Shown: positions 38,035-48,305, counted from the first letter of the stretch. The stretch is 64,000 nt of DNA from Planctomycetia bacterium (GCA_016191115.1 JACPPG010000051.1:35860-99859); one strand, 5' to 3'. Numbers and translations are program-made. Notes: a model not told the origin generated them from the sequence alone.

Positions 38035-38931
38035 TCAGAACCGCCCCTGCCGGCTGATCAAGTATTCGGTCAGCGCGCGGTCGAATCGCATGCTTGTGTC
38101 CAGTGGAACGTAGTCGATGCCGCTTTGAAAGCATTCGCGGCGGTACCGGTCGCGAAAGCGGTTTACCTCGCTGACGTAGTCGGCCTTGAACCCGCCCGCG
38201 TCGACCTGCAGCCGGTCGTGCGATTCCGGCTCCTCGAACTCGACGATTCCGTCGAAGGGAAAATGCACCTCCGCCTCGTCGAGGATGTGGAACAGGATCA
38301 CGTCGTGACCGCCGTGCCGCAGCCGGTGCAGCGCCTGAATGATCGGGTCGGGATCGGACAGCAGGTCCGAAAACAGCATGACCAGGCTGTGATGCCGCAG
38401 CATGGCGGCGATCTGCACGATGCTCTTGGCAATTTCGGTCTTGCCGGTCGGCCGGAGCTTCGACAACAGCGACAGGATGTTCCCCAACTGGGCTCGTTTC
38501 GACCGGGGCGGCAGGCTGCTGCGGATTTTTTCGTCAAACGTGATCAACCCAACGGGGTCCTGCTGATGGACCATCAAGTAGCACAGCGCGGCGGCCAGGC
38601 AGATCGCGTAGTCGAACTTGGTGAGTTCCTGCCGGTACGTGTAGCCCATCGACCGGCTCAAGTCCATCACCAGGTAGCCGGTGATGTTGGTCTCGGCCTC
38701 GAACTTCTTGATGTAGTACTTGTCGGTCTTGGCGTAGACCAGCCAGTCGATGTCCTGCGGGTTGTCGCCGGGGGTGTACTTGCGATGCTCGCTGAACTCG
38801 ACCGAGAAGCCGTGAAAGGGGCTGGCGTGCAGGCCGTGCAGGAATCCCTTGACGATGAACTGCGCGCGAAGATCGAGCCGGGAGATTTCGCGAACGACTT
38901 CGGGCTTGAGATACTTTTCGGCGATCGACAT
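38035..38931 (-). CDS. DUF58 domain-containing protein
   Basis: A 298-residue cytoplasmic protein of the MoxR-associated DUF58 group. It begins KYLKPEVVREISRLDLRAQF and has FVKGFLHGLHASPFHGFSVE-like and the conserved EFSEHRKYTPGDNPQDIDWLVYAKTDKYYIKKFEAET. A VWA-like fold is seen with LVMDLSRSMGY as the metal site. DUF58 proteins are thought to be the partners remodelled by MoxR ATPases. It is the second gene of the cluster, after the MoxR gene and before BatA. The 166-base gap to MoxR contains a 29-bp inverted repeat. Confidence 0.93.
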   Translation of the reverse strand: MSIAEKYLKPEVVREISRLDLRAQFIVKGFLHGLHASPFHGFSVEFSEHRKYTPGDNPQDIDWLVYAKTDKYYIKKFEAETNITGYLVMDLSRSMGYTYRQELTKFDYAICLAAALCYLMVHQQDPVGLITFDEKIRSSLPPRSKRAQLGNILSLLSKLRPTGKTEIAKSIVQIAAMLRHHSLVMLFSDLLSDPDPIIQALHRLRHGGHDVILFHILDEAEVHFPFDGIVEFEEPESHDRLQVDAGGFKADYVSEVNRFRDRYRRECFQSGIDYVPLDTSMRFDRALTEYLISRQGRF

Positions 38932-38957
38932 CGAAGTGCCCGAGCGAAACTAAGAAA

Positions 38958-39043
38958 CCCGTAGGTCAGGCACTCCCGTGCCTGACCTTGATTGGTGAGA
39001 TGCGTTGCCACCCTGTCAGGCACGGGAGTGCCTGACCTACGGG
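38958..39043. repeat. 29-bp perfect inverted repeat with self-palindromic arms
   Basis: The arms at 38958-38986 and 39015-39043 are perfect complements around a 28-base spacer. Each arm is itself a palindrome: GTCAGGCAC-TCCC-GTGCCTGAC, so the DNA can form a cruciform or two small hairpins. It lies between the MoxR and DUF58 genes. Confidence 0.85.
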
Positions 39044-39097
39044 GTGCTGACCGACGGGGTGCTGGTGCTCGCGTGCAAACGCATGAGCGCGCGAGAG

Positions 39098-40117
39098 TCA
39101 GTGCTGGAACTTGGGAATCTCCGGCGCCGGTACGGTGTCCATGAGTCTTTTGATCACGTCCTCGGTGTTCATGCCCTCGGCCTGGGCCTGGAAATTCGTG
39201 CTGACGCGATGACGGAGCACGGCCACGGCGACGCGCTGCACGTCGTCGATGGCGACCGAGAACCGTCCTTCCATCGCGGCCAGGGCCTTGCCGCCGTGGA
39301 TCAGGAACTGCCCGGCCCGCGGCCCGGCGCCCCAGTCCACCAGCTCGCGGACGAAATCGGGCGCGGACTCGTCTTTCGGCCGCGTGGCCCGCACTAAGCG
39401 GGAAACGTACTTGATGATGTACTCGCTCACGGCCACGCTTCGCACCAGCTTCTGCAAGTTGACGATTGCCCGGCCGGAAAGCACTTTGCGGACCTCGGGT
39501 TTTTCGCCGCGAGTGGTCGACGCCAGGATCTGCTCCTCCTCGGCCAGGGACGGGTAGTTGACCTTGATATTGAACATGAACCGATCGAGCTGGGCTTCGG
39601 GCAAGGGGTACGTCCCCTCCTGCTCGATCGGGTTCTGTGTGGCGATCGTGAAAAATGGGTCCGGCAGGCTGTACGTCTGCTGCCCGACCGACACCTCTCG
39701 TTCCTGCATCGCCTGAAGTAGCGCCGCCTGCGTCTTGGGGGGCGTGCGGTTGATCTCGTCGGCCAACAGGATGTTCGTGAAGATCGGCCCTTCCACGAAG
39801 CGGAAATGCCGACGTCCCTGCTCGTCCTCTTCCAGCACGTTGGTGCCCGTGATGTCCGAGGGCATCAGGTCGGGCGTGAATTGGATTCGCTTGAAGCCGA
39901 CGTCGAGGATCCGCGCCAGCGTGCTGACCATCAGGGTCTTCGCCAGGCCGGGCACGCCCTCCAGCAGGCAGTGACCGCTGGTGAAGATGGCGGCGAACAA
40001 CTGCTCGATGACTTCGTCCTGACCAATGATGACCTTTTGCAGCTCCTCCTGCATCAACCTTCGATGCTGGCTGAACTCCTGCAGGACATCTCCTAGATTG
40101 CGGGGCTTGGTAGACAA
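39098..40117 (-). CDS. MoxR family AAA+ ATPase
   Basis: A chaperone-like ATPase first in the leftward MoxR, DUF58, BatA, VWA set. Walker A is GVPGLAKT, Walker B ILLADEINR, followed by PPKTQAALLQAMQERE and the sensor IATQNPIEQEGTYPLPEAQLDRF. MoxR proteins act on DUF58/VWA partners. The start is uncertain: TTG 40117 has AAGGA six bases upstream and gives 339 residues, whereas the frame continues to an ATG at 40219. I prefer the TTG because the sequence before it is not conserved in type. It is divergent from the DUF4159 gene. Confidence 0.93.
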   Translation of the reverse strand: MSTKPRNLGDVLQEFSQHRRLMQEELQKVIIGQDEVIEQLFAAIFTSGHCLLEGVPGLAKTLMVSTLARILDVGFKRIQFTPDLMPSDITGTNVLEEDEQGRRHFRFVEGPIFTNILLADEINRTPPKTQAALLQAMQEREVSVGQQTYSLPDPFFTIATQNPIEQEGTYPLPEAQLDRFMFNIKVNYPSLAEEEQILASTTRGEKPEVRKVLSGRAIVNLQKLVRSVAVSEYIIKYVSRLVRATRPKDESAPDFVRELVDWGAGPRAGQFLIHGGKALAAMEGRFSVAIDDVQRVAVAVLRHRVSTNFQAQAEGMNTEDVIKRLMDTVPAPEIPKFQH

Positions 40118-40288
40118 CGCGAGTCCTTGCTCTGGGCGGGAAGAGATACTGGCGGCCACGACAACTTCAACTATTGTACCTCCGGCTGAGCGATGCGAGA
40201 ACGAGGGGAGAGAGTGCATTGCCGGCGTAAGTTCCGAGAATTACAATGGTTATGTTGGCGCCTTCACTTCAAAGGGACGGAGCTTCCG

Positions 40289-42595
40289 ATGCAGCGCCTG
40301 CTGGCCGGCTTCCTGGCCGCCTGTTGTCTGTTGGCCGCGCCGGCCGATCGCGCGCGGGCCGAAATTACCGCCGAGCAGGTCCGCGAGGCCATCGATCGGG
40401 GCGTTGCGTTCCTGAAACGCGAGCAACGAAAAGACGGCTCCTGGTCCGAGATCGGCCCGCAAGTCCCTGGTGGCATCACCGGGCTAGTCACGCTCGCGCT
40501 CTTGAACGCCGGTGTTCCGGCGGACGACCCGCAAATCCACGTTGCCTTGGCCTACTTGCGCAAGATTCCGCCTACGTCGAACTATTCGGTCGCGCTGCAG
40601 ACGATGGTCTTCAGCCTCGCGGAGCCCAAGAACGACGGTCTCCTCATCCTGCGTAACGTCCGTTGGATCGAGGAGCAACAAAAACGCGGCGACCGCTATG
40701 GCGGGGCCTGGGGCTATCCTTTGGGGGAAGGAGACAACTCGAATTCCCAGTTCGCTGTCCTGGCACTGTACGAGGCGCAGCGGGCCGGCGTCCCCGTGAG
40801 CGCCAGCACCTGGCGATCGGCGCTCGCGTACTGGAAACGGACCCAGAATCCCGACGGATCGTGGGGCTACAAGCCCGGCCTGGCCGGCACCGGCAGCATG
40901 ACCTGCGCTGGGATCGGCGCCGTGGCGATGGCGCTCGATGTGCTGGAAGAGGGAGATGCGCGGGTGGAAGGAGACCGCGTGCTGTGCTGCGGGCAGCGGC
41001 AAGGGCACGACATGCTCGACCGCGCCGTGACGTGGCTGGCGCGCAATTTCTCGGTCCGCGCCAATCCGGGCGACGACCCGCGGAACTACCTCTTGTACTT
41101 CCTCTATGGCCTGGAGCGCACCGGCCGGCTCACCAACCAGCGGTTCATCGGCCAGCACGACTGGTACCGCGAAGGGGCCGACTGGTTGGTCAAAGAGCAA
41201 GAGGACCTGTCGGGCTTCTGGACGGGGACCGGGCTGGGGGAGAACAATCCGCACGTCGGCACCAGCTTCGCGCTATTGTTCCTGGCGAAGGGGCGCCGGC
41301 CGGTCGTCGCCGCCAAGCTCAAGCACGAGCCGTTGGACGACTGGAACCATCACCGCAAGGACCTGGCCAACCTGGTTGCGTACGCCGAAAGGAGATGGGG
41401 ACGCGACCTGACCTGGCAGGTCATCGACGTCCGCGCCGCGAGCGCCGACGACATGATGGAGTCGCCCGTGCTATACCTATGCGGCGAACTGACGCCTGAG
41501 CTGACGGACGAGGAGATCGCCAAGCTGCGGGAGTACGTCAACCGTGGCGGCTTCATCTTCGCCGACGCCGTTTGTAACGGCGAAGATTTCGATCGGGGCT
41601 TCCGCGCAGTCGTCGCGAAGATGTTTCCCGAAGCCGAGTACAAGCTCCATCTGCTGCCGCCCGAACACGCCATCTGGTCTGCCGAGGAACGGATCGATCC
41701 GAAATACTTGCGGGCGCTGTGGGGCGTCGACGTGGGCTGCCGCACGAGCATCGTGTACTGCCCGGAGAATCTCTCCTGTTACTGGGAGCTGGCCCGGCCG
41801 GGCCGCGAGAAGATATACCCGCCCGACATCGAGTCAAAGATCGACGCGGCGAAGAAGATCGGCATCAACGTGCTGGCCTACGCCACGAACCGCGAGCCGA
41901 AGTACAAGCTCGAATACCCGCACTTGGCCAAGGAGGGCCCGCAGGACGCCTTCGATCGGGCCAAGCTGTACGTGGCCACGGTCAAGCACTCCGGCGGTTG
42001 GAACGCCGCGCCCATGGCGCTGCCGAACCTGCTGCGGTACTTGTCGGGCGAATTGGGCCTGCGAACGAACACGGACGCCCGGGAGTTGAGCCTGGCCGAG
42101 GACCGGCTGTTCGAGTTCCCGGTGATTTTCATGCACGGCCGCAACGCGTTCCGCCTGAGCGACGTCGAGCGGAAGAAGCTGAAGACATACCTGGAGCGTG
42201 GCGGCGTGCTGTTTGCCGACGCGATCTGTTCGAGCGAGGAGTTCGCTGCCGCCTTCCGCCACGAGATGGCGCTCGTCATGCCCGATCACCCGCTGGAAAA
42301 GATCGCGGCGAACGATCCAATGTTCTCGGGCAAGTATGGCGGGTTCGACCTGAAGACGCTGGCGCGGCGCGAGCCACAGCGGCGTGGGCCGGATGGACCA
42401 CTCAAGTCGAACGTCCGCCAGGTCGAGCCGGAGCTGGAGGCGGTGAAGCTCTCGGACCGGTACGCGGTGATCTTCTCGCGCTACGACCTGAGCTGCGCGC
42501 TGGAGCGGCACGAATCGCTGGAATGCACCGGCTACACTCGCGACGACGCGGCCCGCTTGGGGCTGAACGTGGTGCTGTACGCGCTGCACCAGTGA
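40289..42595 (+). CDS. secreted cyclase-like protein with two DUF4159 domains
   Basis: A 768-residue protein with a signal peptide (LLAGFLAACCLLAAPADRARA). The first half has prenyltransferase/squalene-cyclase-type repeats: GVAFLKREQRKDGSWSEIGP, YLRKIPPTSNYSVALQTM, YWKRTQNPDGSWGYKPG, WLVKEQEDLSGFWTGTG. The second half has two DUF4159 copies (SPVLYLCGELTPELTDEEIA and FPVIFMHGRNAFRLSDVERK mark each, with YVNRGGFIFADAVC and YLERGGVLFADAIC as parallel motifs). Function is unknown. It is divergent from the MoxR gene with a shared promoter gap of about 170 bases, so it probably belongs to the same functional unit. Confidence 0.9.
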   Translation: MQRLLAGFLAACCLLAAPADRARAEITAEQVREAIDRGVAFLKREQRKDGSWSEIGPQVPGGITGLVTLALLNAGVPADDPQIHVALAYLRKIPPTSNYSVALQTMVFSLAEPKNDGLLILRNVRWIEEQQKRGDRYGGAWGYPLGEGDNSNSQFAVLALYEAQRAGVPVSASTWRSALAYWKRTQNPDGSWGYKPGLAGTGSMTCAGIGAVAMALDVLEEGDARVEGDRVLCCGQRQGHDMLDRAVTWLARNFSVRANPGDDPRNYLLYFLYGLERTGRLTNQRFIGQHDWYREGADWLVKEQEDLSGFWTGTGLGENNPHVGTSFALLFLAKGRRPVVAAKLKHEPLDDWNHHRKDLANLVAYAERRWGRDLTWQVIDVRAASADDMMESPVLYLCGELTPELTDEEIAKLREYVNRGGFIFADAVCNGEDFDRGFRAVVAKMFPEAEYKLHLLPPEHAIWSAEERIDPKYLRALWGVDVGCRTSIVYCPENLSCYWELARPGREKIYPPDIESKIDAAKKIGINVLAYATNREPKYKLEYPHLAKEGPQDAFDRAKLYVATVKHSGGWNAAPMALPNLLRYLSGELGLRTNTDARELSLAEDRLFEFPVIFMHGRNAFRLSDVERKKLKTYLERGGVLFADAICSSEEFAAAFRHEMALVMPDHPLEKIAANDPMFSGKYGGFDLKTLARREPQRRGPDGPLKSNVRQVEPELEAVKLSDRYAVIFSRYDLSCALERHESLECTGYTRDDAARLGLNVVLYALHQ

Positions 42596-42959
42596 GAGCC
42601 GGAGGCGACCTGGCTGCGGTGGACGGCTTCGGTGCGGATCGCGCCTGCGGCCCGAGAACAAGACATCCGCCCCCGCCGCAGGAGAAACGTCAGCACCAGC
42701 CGCATCACGATCAACTGCGCAAAACTGTTCAGGCCGGTCCGCTTCAGAAACTTTCTTTGGCCGAATCCATGACCATGATCATCGCGAACGCTCCTGGATG
42801 GCTGGAGAGATTTCAATGATCTGGTCATGCGGGAGCGCTCGCTTTTATGCCATACCAGTATGCCATACCAATTTCCTTGCTAGCAAACCAACCTGTGCAA
42901 CTTCAAAAAGCGCGCCTCCGGCTAGTGTTTGCGCGCGATTTCGACATAGCGTCATTTCG
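42596..42959. other. gap between convergent genes, with an 11-bp direct repeat
   Basis: ATGCCATACCA occurs at 42847-42857 and 42860-42870. No coding sequence is supported. Both flanking genes end here, so this is not a promoter region. Confidence 0.45.
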
Positions 42960-45749
42960 TCATGGCGCGGGCCGGCGGCGGAGCGCGGACCGCACCAGCT
43001 TCGTCACCTCGATGATCGTCACCGGCGCCAGCGACAGCCCGGCGATCAATAGCCAGAGGGTGCCTAGGCTCACACCCGTCTCGAAGATGTCGTGAGCAAA
43101 GGGCAGCGTCACCACGCTCAACTGCAATAGGGTCGAGACGGCGATCGCGCCAAACAGGTACGGATTCGTGCCGATGCCCAGCTCGGGCAGCGTGTACCGC
43201 TGACTGCGGCAGGCGAACGAATAGCACAACTGTCCGAACGCCGCGATGCAAAAGGCGGTCGTCCGTGCCGCGGCCAGGTTCGTCTCGGCGCCGCGATACA
43301 CGAGTCCGAACCCCACAAGCGTCGCCGCGGCCAAGAGCGCACCGTGCACGAGCATCCGGAGGCCCCGCGCCAGCGTGATGACCGGCTCGCGCGGTGGGCG
43401 CGGCGGCCGGTCCATGATGTCGCGCTCCGGCGGCTCCATCGCCAGCGCCAAGGCGGGCAGCCCGTCGGTCACCAGGTTGATCCACAGGATCTGAATCGCC
43501 ACCAATGGCGAGGGCCAGCCCACAAGCGCTGCCACGAACATCAACAGCACTTCGCTCGTGTTGCAGGAGAGCAGGTAATGGACGAATTTCTGGATATTGT
43601 CGAAGATGCCGCGCCCTTCTTCGACGGCGCCGACGATCGACACGAAGTTGTCGTCCGTGAGCACCATGTCGGACGCTTCCTTGGTGACGTCGGTGCCGGT
43701 GACGCCCATGGCGATGCCTATATCGGCGGCGCGGACCGCCGGCGCATCGTTCACGCCGTCCCCGGTCATCGCCACGACCTGCCCGCGCCGCTTGAGCGCC
43801 CGCACGACCTTCATCTTGTGCTCGGCCGTGACGCGGGCGTAGACCGAGACGTGATTCACGCGGGCGGCCAGCTCCTCGTCGCTCATGGCGTCCAGCTCAC
43901 GACCGGTCACCACCGCGCCGGCGTCCGCGTCCATGCGCAGCTCGCCGGCGATCGCCGCGGCGGTTTCCGGATGGTCGCCGGTGATCATCACCGCGCGGAT
44001 GCCCGCCAGCCGACAGCGGAGAACGGCCGCGCGGGCTTCTTCGCGCGGGGGATCGATCATGCCGGCCAGTCCGGCGAACACCAGCTCCTCTTCGAGGTAT
44101 TCCCCGTCTTGCTCGCGCGGCTGGCCGCGGTACGCGAGCGCCAGCACGCGCAGTGCCCGCGCGGCCATCCCGGCGGCTTCGTCGGCCAGCTCGCGGCGCC
44201 GCTCGTTGGAGAGCGGTTCCGCGCGCCCGTCGATGCTCTCGGCGACGCAGCGGCGCAAGATGACCTCGGGCGCCCCCTTGGTGTACATCCGCGTTTGGCC
44301 GCCGGCCGTTCGCACGACGACACTCATCGCCTTGCGGTCCGAATCAAACGGCAGTTCGGCTATAATCGGCTCGCCGCGAGCGTCGACGTCGATACCGCCT
44401 TTGAGCGCCGCCACGATGAGCGCCCCTTCGGTCGGGTCGCCGATCACCTGCCAAGAGTCGTTTTCCTTGGGCTGGGGGCTGACGCGGGCGTTGTTCGCGC
44501 GGGCCGCGATGACGAGCGCCTGCCGCAAGTCGGGCTCGCCCGCGACGTCAACCGACTCCTCGCCCGATGCTGCATCCACACCGGCCGACCCCGGCGCGGC
44601 CGCCGGGCCGGCCCCTCTCCGCAGTATCTGGCCGCGCGGCGCGTAGCCGACGCCCGTCACCCGGTACCGCGACCTCCCGGCCCGAAGCTCGCGCACGGTC
44701 ATTTCGTTCCGCGTCAACGTGCCCGTCTTGTCCGTGCAGATGACCGTCACCGAGCCGAGCGTCTCGACGCTAGGCAGCTTCCGCACCAGGGCGTTCCGCT
44801 TCACCATCCGCTGCAAGCCCAGCGCGAGCGAAATCGTCACGACGGCGGGAAGCCCCTCGGGCACGGCGGCCACGGCCAGGCTGACCGAGATGAGAAAGAC
44901 CTCGACCAGGTCGCCACCGCGCAGCATCTGCAGCGCGAAAATCACGGCCACCAGGCCCAGGCAGACGACGATCAGGATCTTGCCAAGCTCCGTCAGCCGG
45001 CGCTCGAGCGGCGTGGGCTCGGGCTCGGCCTGCGATACGAGCCCGGCGATGCGACCTAGCTCGGTCTCCATCGCGGTGGCGGTCGTCAGCGCCGCTCCCT
45101 TTCCCGCGGCGATGATCGTGCCCAGGTAGACCGTGTTCCGCCGGTCGGCGAGCGGCGTGGCCGCCGGCAGGACCGCACTCGCGTCTTTCTCCGTGGGCAC
45201 CGACTCGCCGGTGAGCGCCGCTTCCTGCGCTTGCAGGCTGTACGACGACAGCAGGCGCGCGTCGGCCGGCACGCGGTCGCCCGCCTCGAGCATCAAAAGA
45301 TCGCCCGGCACCAGGTCACGCGCGGGTACGATCGCCACCTGCCCGTCGCGAACGACCCGCGCCATCGGCGACGAAAGCTCCGCCAATGCCGCCAGCGAGC
45401 GCTGCGCGCGCTCCTCCTGCAAAAACCCCAGCACGCCGTTCACCAGCACGATCGCCAGGATGGCGAGCGTGTCGGGCCATTCGCGGAGGAGGCCGGAGAT
45501 GACCGCGGCGGCGATCAGGATCCAGATCACCAGATCGGAGAACTGGGCGGCCACGCGCCGCCACAGAGGAACCGGCGGCGCAGAGGCCAACTCGTTGGGT
45601 CCGTGCTGCGCGAGGCGTTGCTGTACAGCGGACGCCGTCAACCCCGCCGTGCCGTCGGTCCCCAACTCCGCGATGAGCCGGCCGGGCTCCACGGCATACG
45701 GTGGCGCTCGGTCGCCAGTCGTGCCAGCGGATGGAGGAACAGCGCTCAC
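42960..45749 (-). CDS. cation-transporting P-type ATPase, calcium-pump type (P2)
   Basis: An inner-membrane pump of 929 residues. The order is typical: ENELASA-type start region, actuator motif [15 protein letters not shown] in [16 protein letters not shown], phosphorylation site [14 protein letters not shown], nucleotide-binding loop, [14 protein letters not shown], and hinge [19 protein letters not shown] helical C-terminal domain follows. PEGL and the overall length match calcium (SERCA/PMCA-like) pumps, but ion choice cannot be proved. The start is GTG 45749; it is followed at 45826 by the stop of the cytochrome gene on the same strand. Confidence 0.93.
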   Translation of the reverse strand: MSAVPPSAGTTGDRAPPYAVEPGRLIAELGTDGTAGLTASAVQQRLAQHGPNELASAPPVPLWRRVAAQFSDLVIWILIAAAVISGLLREWPDTLAILAIVLVNGVLGFLQEERAQRSLAALAELSSPMARVVRDGQVAIVPARDLVPGDLLMLEAGDRVPADARLLSSYSLQAQEAALTGESVPTEKDASAVLPAATPLADRRNTVYLGTIIAAGKGAALTTATAMETELGRIAGLVSQAEPEPTPLERRLTELGKILIVVCLGLVAVIFALQMLRGGDLVEVFLISVSLAVAAVPEGLPAVVTISLALGLQRMVKRNALVRKLPSVETLGSVTVICTDKTGTLTRNEMTVRELRAGRSRYRVTGVGYAPRGQILRRGAGPAAAPGSAGVDAASGEESVDVAGEPDLRQALVIAARANNARVSPQPKENDSWQVIGDPTEGALIVAALKGGIDVDARGEPIIAELPFDSDRKAMSVVVRTAGGQTRMYTKGAPEVILRRCVAESIDGRAEPLSNERRRELADEAAGMAARALRVLALAYRGQPREQDGEYLEEELVFAGLAGMIDPPREEARAAVLRCRLAGIRAVMITGDHPETAAAIAGELRMDADAGAVVTGRELDAMSDEELAARVNHVSVYARVTAEHKMKVVRALKRRGQVVAMTGDGVNDAPAVRAADIGIAMGVTGTDVTKEASDMVLTDDNFVSIVGAVEEGRGIFDNIQKFVHYLLSCNTSEVLLMFVAALVGWPSPLVAIQILWINLVTDGLPALALAMEPPERDIMDRPPRPPREPVITLARGLRMLVHGALLAAATLVGFGLVYRGAETNLAAARTTAFCIAAFGQLCYSFACRSQRYTLPELGIGTNPYLFGAIAVSTLLQLSVVTLPFAHDIFETGVSLGTLWLLIAGLSLAPVTIIEVTKLVRSALRRRPAP

Positions 45750-45825
45750 GTGCGCAAGGATAGGGGGAATCGCGAAAGCACGATAGCACGAAAATGCGGC
45801 GGAGAAGAGGATTTCGCGCTTGCCA

Positions 45826-47721
45826 TCACAGGCTGCGCAAGAACTCCTGCAGGGATTCGATCTCGACGGGCGAAAGGTCGTCGGTCAGCCCGTGGCGGAA
45901 CCGCGTGAAGACCTGTTCGAGGGTGGCGGCCCGATTGTCGTGAAATAGCGCGCCGCGCCGGCCGACGCCGCGGAGCGAGGGCGGGTTGAAGCGGCTCGCG
46001 CCCCGCTCGTCAGTAAGGCCCACGTCATGGACTCCGGCGGAGGTGAACGCCGGCGCCGTGTGGCACTGACTGCAACCTTCGCGCTCGAAAACCCGCAAGC
46101 CGACGGTCGTTCGATCGCGCCGCGCGGAGTCGAGCGGCTCGGCTACTGGCGGCGGGGCGAGCGTGCCCAAGTAAGCGACGATCGCGGCCACCTGCTCGTC
46201 GGTCGCTTTGCGCCCGCGCATCGTGGTCTGGATCGAGCTACGCACCTGATCTTCGAGGCGGGCGAAGTGCCCGTCCCAGGCCCAGGGGCCCGTGTCCGCG
46301 GTGCCCAAGAGCGAGGGGATGCGCTTGGCGGCGCCGGTCGAGCCGTCGCCCAGGTTATCGCTCAACAGGCCCGTGGTGTGTCCGTCGGTGTGGCAACTAT
46401 GGCAACTGAACCAGCCGTCGAGCGACAGCCGGGCGTCGTGGAACAGCATCTCGCCGCGCTCGGCGGGCGATAGCTTCGGCCGCGGGCCAAGGGAAATCGT
46501 CCGCTCAAGCCGGCGCTCCTCCAGGTCGACTACCGATATCGAATCGCCGAAGGTGTTGGCGACGAACGCCCGGCGACCGGCAGCATCGAGCGCGATTGCG
46601 TTCGGGCGTCGCCCCGCCGCGATGCGCAGCAAGGCGTTCTGCCCCGCGCGGCGGATGGCGACTTCGTGAACGCCGGCCAGCGCCACCACGGCATCTCCCT
46701 CCGGCGTGACGGCCAGGCCGGCCGGATCGCCGGCGGCGTCACCGGGATTACCCAGGTTCTGTGTCGTGCCCAGGAGCGGTCCCTCGCCCGAGCCCGGCGC
46801 GATCACATCCTCGATCGAGACGGCGCGGACGACGTTCGTCATCACGGCACCCCACCAGACGTTGCCTTGCGAGGTCTCGGTGTGGCTGTTGAGGACCTGG
46901 TGCGCGATGAGCAACTGCTTGCCGTCGGGCGTCACGGCCAGGCCGCGGATATTGTGCCCCGCGGCCAGCTCGCGCATTGCGACGAGCGCAAGCGAACGCG
47001 TGTCGAACACGGCCAGCCGGCCCGCGAAGGCGTCGGCCACCACCAGCCGAGCGCCGTCATCGACCAGGCACTGCAAACGCGGGGCGAAGGGCAGGTGTAT
47101 CGTCTTCGCGCTACGCAGGCGAAGCCTGCCCGTGTCAGAAGTGTTTGCTGGCGACGCGTCGATCGCGGTCAGCGATTGCCCCCACAGCGAGGCGACGAAG
47201 CATCGTGTGCCGTCGGACGACACGCAGACACTGACAGGCGTTTTGGCGACGGTCCGCCGCGCCGCAACGCGAAGCCCGTCCGGCCGCCGTTCGATCGCGA
47301 TCAGCTCATCGGCCGCCTCGTCAATGGCGAGCAGGTAGCGGCCGTCGGGCGTGATCGCCAGGTCCGCCACCGCGCGACCGACGTCGGTTTCATCGACTGT
47401 GCATCCAGCGGTCGTATCAATGACCGAGATGCTGCCGCTCGCACGATTTGCCACGTACAACCGCGCGTCGTCGTCGGCCAACGCGAGCGCGACCGGCCGT
47501 CTCAAGCGCGCCAGACTCAGAAGCGATCTCGGTTTCTCCGTCCGCGCTATTATGTGACCTTCGATCTCGCCTCGCCCCGTCACCCGGCCCTCTCCCGCGA
47601 CGGCACTACGGAACGACGGCTCGCCGGCCACGACGCGCAACGGCGAGAGTATCGCGGCGACGCAGCCGAGGACGGCTAAACCGCAAGCGCGCAAGCGTGC
47701 GTGGGGCGAGTGGGCGATCAA
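45826..47721 (-). CDS. beta-propeller protein with two heme-c sites (diheme cytochrome c/peroxidase-like)
   Basis: A secreted protein of 631 residues starting at TTG 47721 with a signal peptide (ACGLAVLGCVAAILSPLRVV). The first 400 residues are YVTN-type propeller repeats: DARLYVANRASGSISVIDTT, DGRYLLAIDEAADELIAIE, DGKQLLIAHQ, GRRAFVANTFGDSISVVDLE. The last 200 hold two heme motifs, CHSCH and CSQCH, in a layout like MauG/cytochrome c peroxidases (SLDGWFSCHSCHTDGHTTGL and LFHDNRAATLEQVFTRF). The long frame upstream to 48336 overlaps the TlpA gene and is spurious. The tail SPVEIESLQEFLRSL is typical. Function is probably periplasmic oxidation. Confidence 0.88.
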   Translation of the reverse strand: MIAHSPHARLRACGLAVLGCVAAILSPLRVVAGEPSFRSAVAGEGRVTGRGEIEGHIIARTEKPRSLLSLARLRRPVALALADDDARLYVANRASGSISVIDTTAGCTVDETDVGRAVADLAITPDGRYLLAIDEAADELIAIERRPDGLRVAARRTVAKTPVSVCVSSDGTRCFVASLWGQSLTAIDASPANTSDTGRLRLRSAKTIHLPFAPRLQCLVDDGARLVVADAFAGRLAVFDTRSLALVAMRELAAGHNIRGLAVTPDGKQLLIAHQVLNSHTETSQGNVWWGAVMTNVVRAVSIEDVIAPGSGEGPLLGTTQNLGNPGDAAGDPAGLAVTPEGDAVVALAGVHEVAIRRAGQNALLRIAAGRRPNAIALDAAGRRAFVANTFGDSISVVDLEERRLERTISLGPRPKLSPAERGEMLFHDARLSLDGWFSCHSCHTDGHTTGLLSDNLGDGSTGAAKRIPSLLGTADTGPWAWDGHFARLEDQVRSSIQTTMRGRKATDEQVAAIVAYLGTLAPPPVAEPLDSARRDRTTVGLRVFEREGCSQCHTAPAFTSAGVHDVGLTDERGASRFNPPSLRGVGRRGALFHDNRAATLEQVFTRFRHGLTDDLSPVEIESLQEFLRSL

Positions 47722-47762
47722 TGGCCGGTAGCGGTGTGGTGGTTCACTCGGCGGGGGGAACT

Positions 47763-48305
47763 TTATTTCGCGGCGAGCGCGTCCTTGATGGCATCTTCCA
47801 TCGTGCCGCGCCGGTCGGTATTCCACATGATCCGGCCGTCGCGGCCGACGACGAACACGGTGGGTATCGCCTCGACGCGTAGGGCGTCGATCGTGGTTCC
47901 AGCCCCGTAAGCGTTGGGCCAGGGGATGCCCAGGTCCGAGACGAACGCGCGGCTTTGGTCCAGCGCCTCTTCGCCTTCGGCGGTCATACCGATGAATCGC
48001 ACGCCCTGGTCGTTGTACTTCTTGTAGGCGGCGATCATTTCCGGCACAGCCTTGCGGCACGGACCGCACCAGTAGGCCCACACGTCGACCACCACGACGT
48101 GATCGCGCAGCTCGTCGGCCGTCGGAGCAGGGGCGCCGATCCAGCCGGCCGCGGCAATCTTGGGCATAGGCGAGCCGGGGGGCAGCAGCCCTTGAATCGG
48201 CCCACGATGGAAGGGAAGTCCCGAGCGGCCGGCATTCCAGATGACGGCGGCCACCAGGATGGTCAGAGTCAACAGGCCCAGCAACGTGACAATCGACGCG
48301 CGCAT
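47763..48305 (-). CDS. TlpA-family thioredoxin-like protein
   Basis: A membrane-anchored periplasmic disulfide reductase of 180 residues. One N-terminal helix (VTLLGLLTLTILVAAVIW) is followed by a thioredoxin domain with WAYWCGPCRKAVPEMIAAYK and the cis-Pro region VEAIPTVFVVGRDGR. TlpA/ResA proteins reduce the CXXCH cysteines for heme attachment, which fits the downstream diheme gene 41 bases away on the same strand. ATG 48305 has GAGGAG upstream. Confidence 0.92.
   Translation of the reverse strand: MRASIVTLLGLLTLTILVAAVIWNAGRSGLPFHRGPIQGLLPPGSPMPKIAAAGWIGAPAPTADELRDHVVVVDVWAYWCGPCRKAVPEMIAAYKKYNDQGVRFIGMTAEGEEALDQSRAFVSDLGIPWPNAYGAGTTIDALRVEAIPTVFVVGRDGRIMWNTDRRGTMEDAIKDALAAK

Noticed and set aside
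43344..45059. A 571-residue plus-strand frame within the P-type ATPase gene
   Set aside because: It lies antisense to clear P-type ATPase motifs and is an artefact of codon bias.
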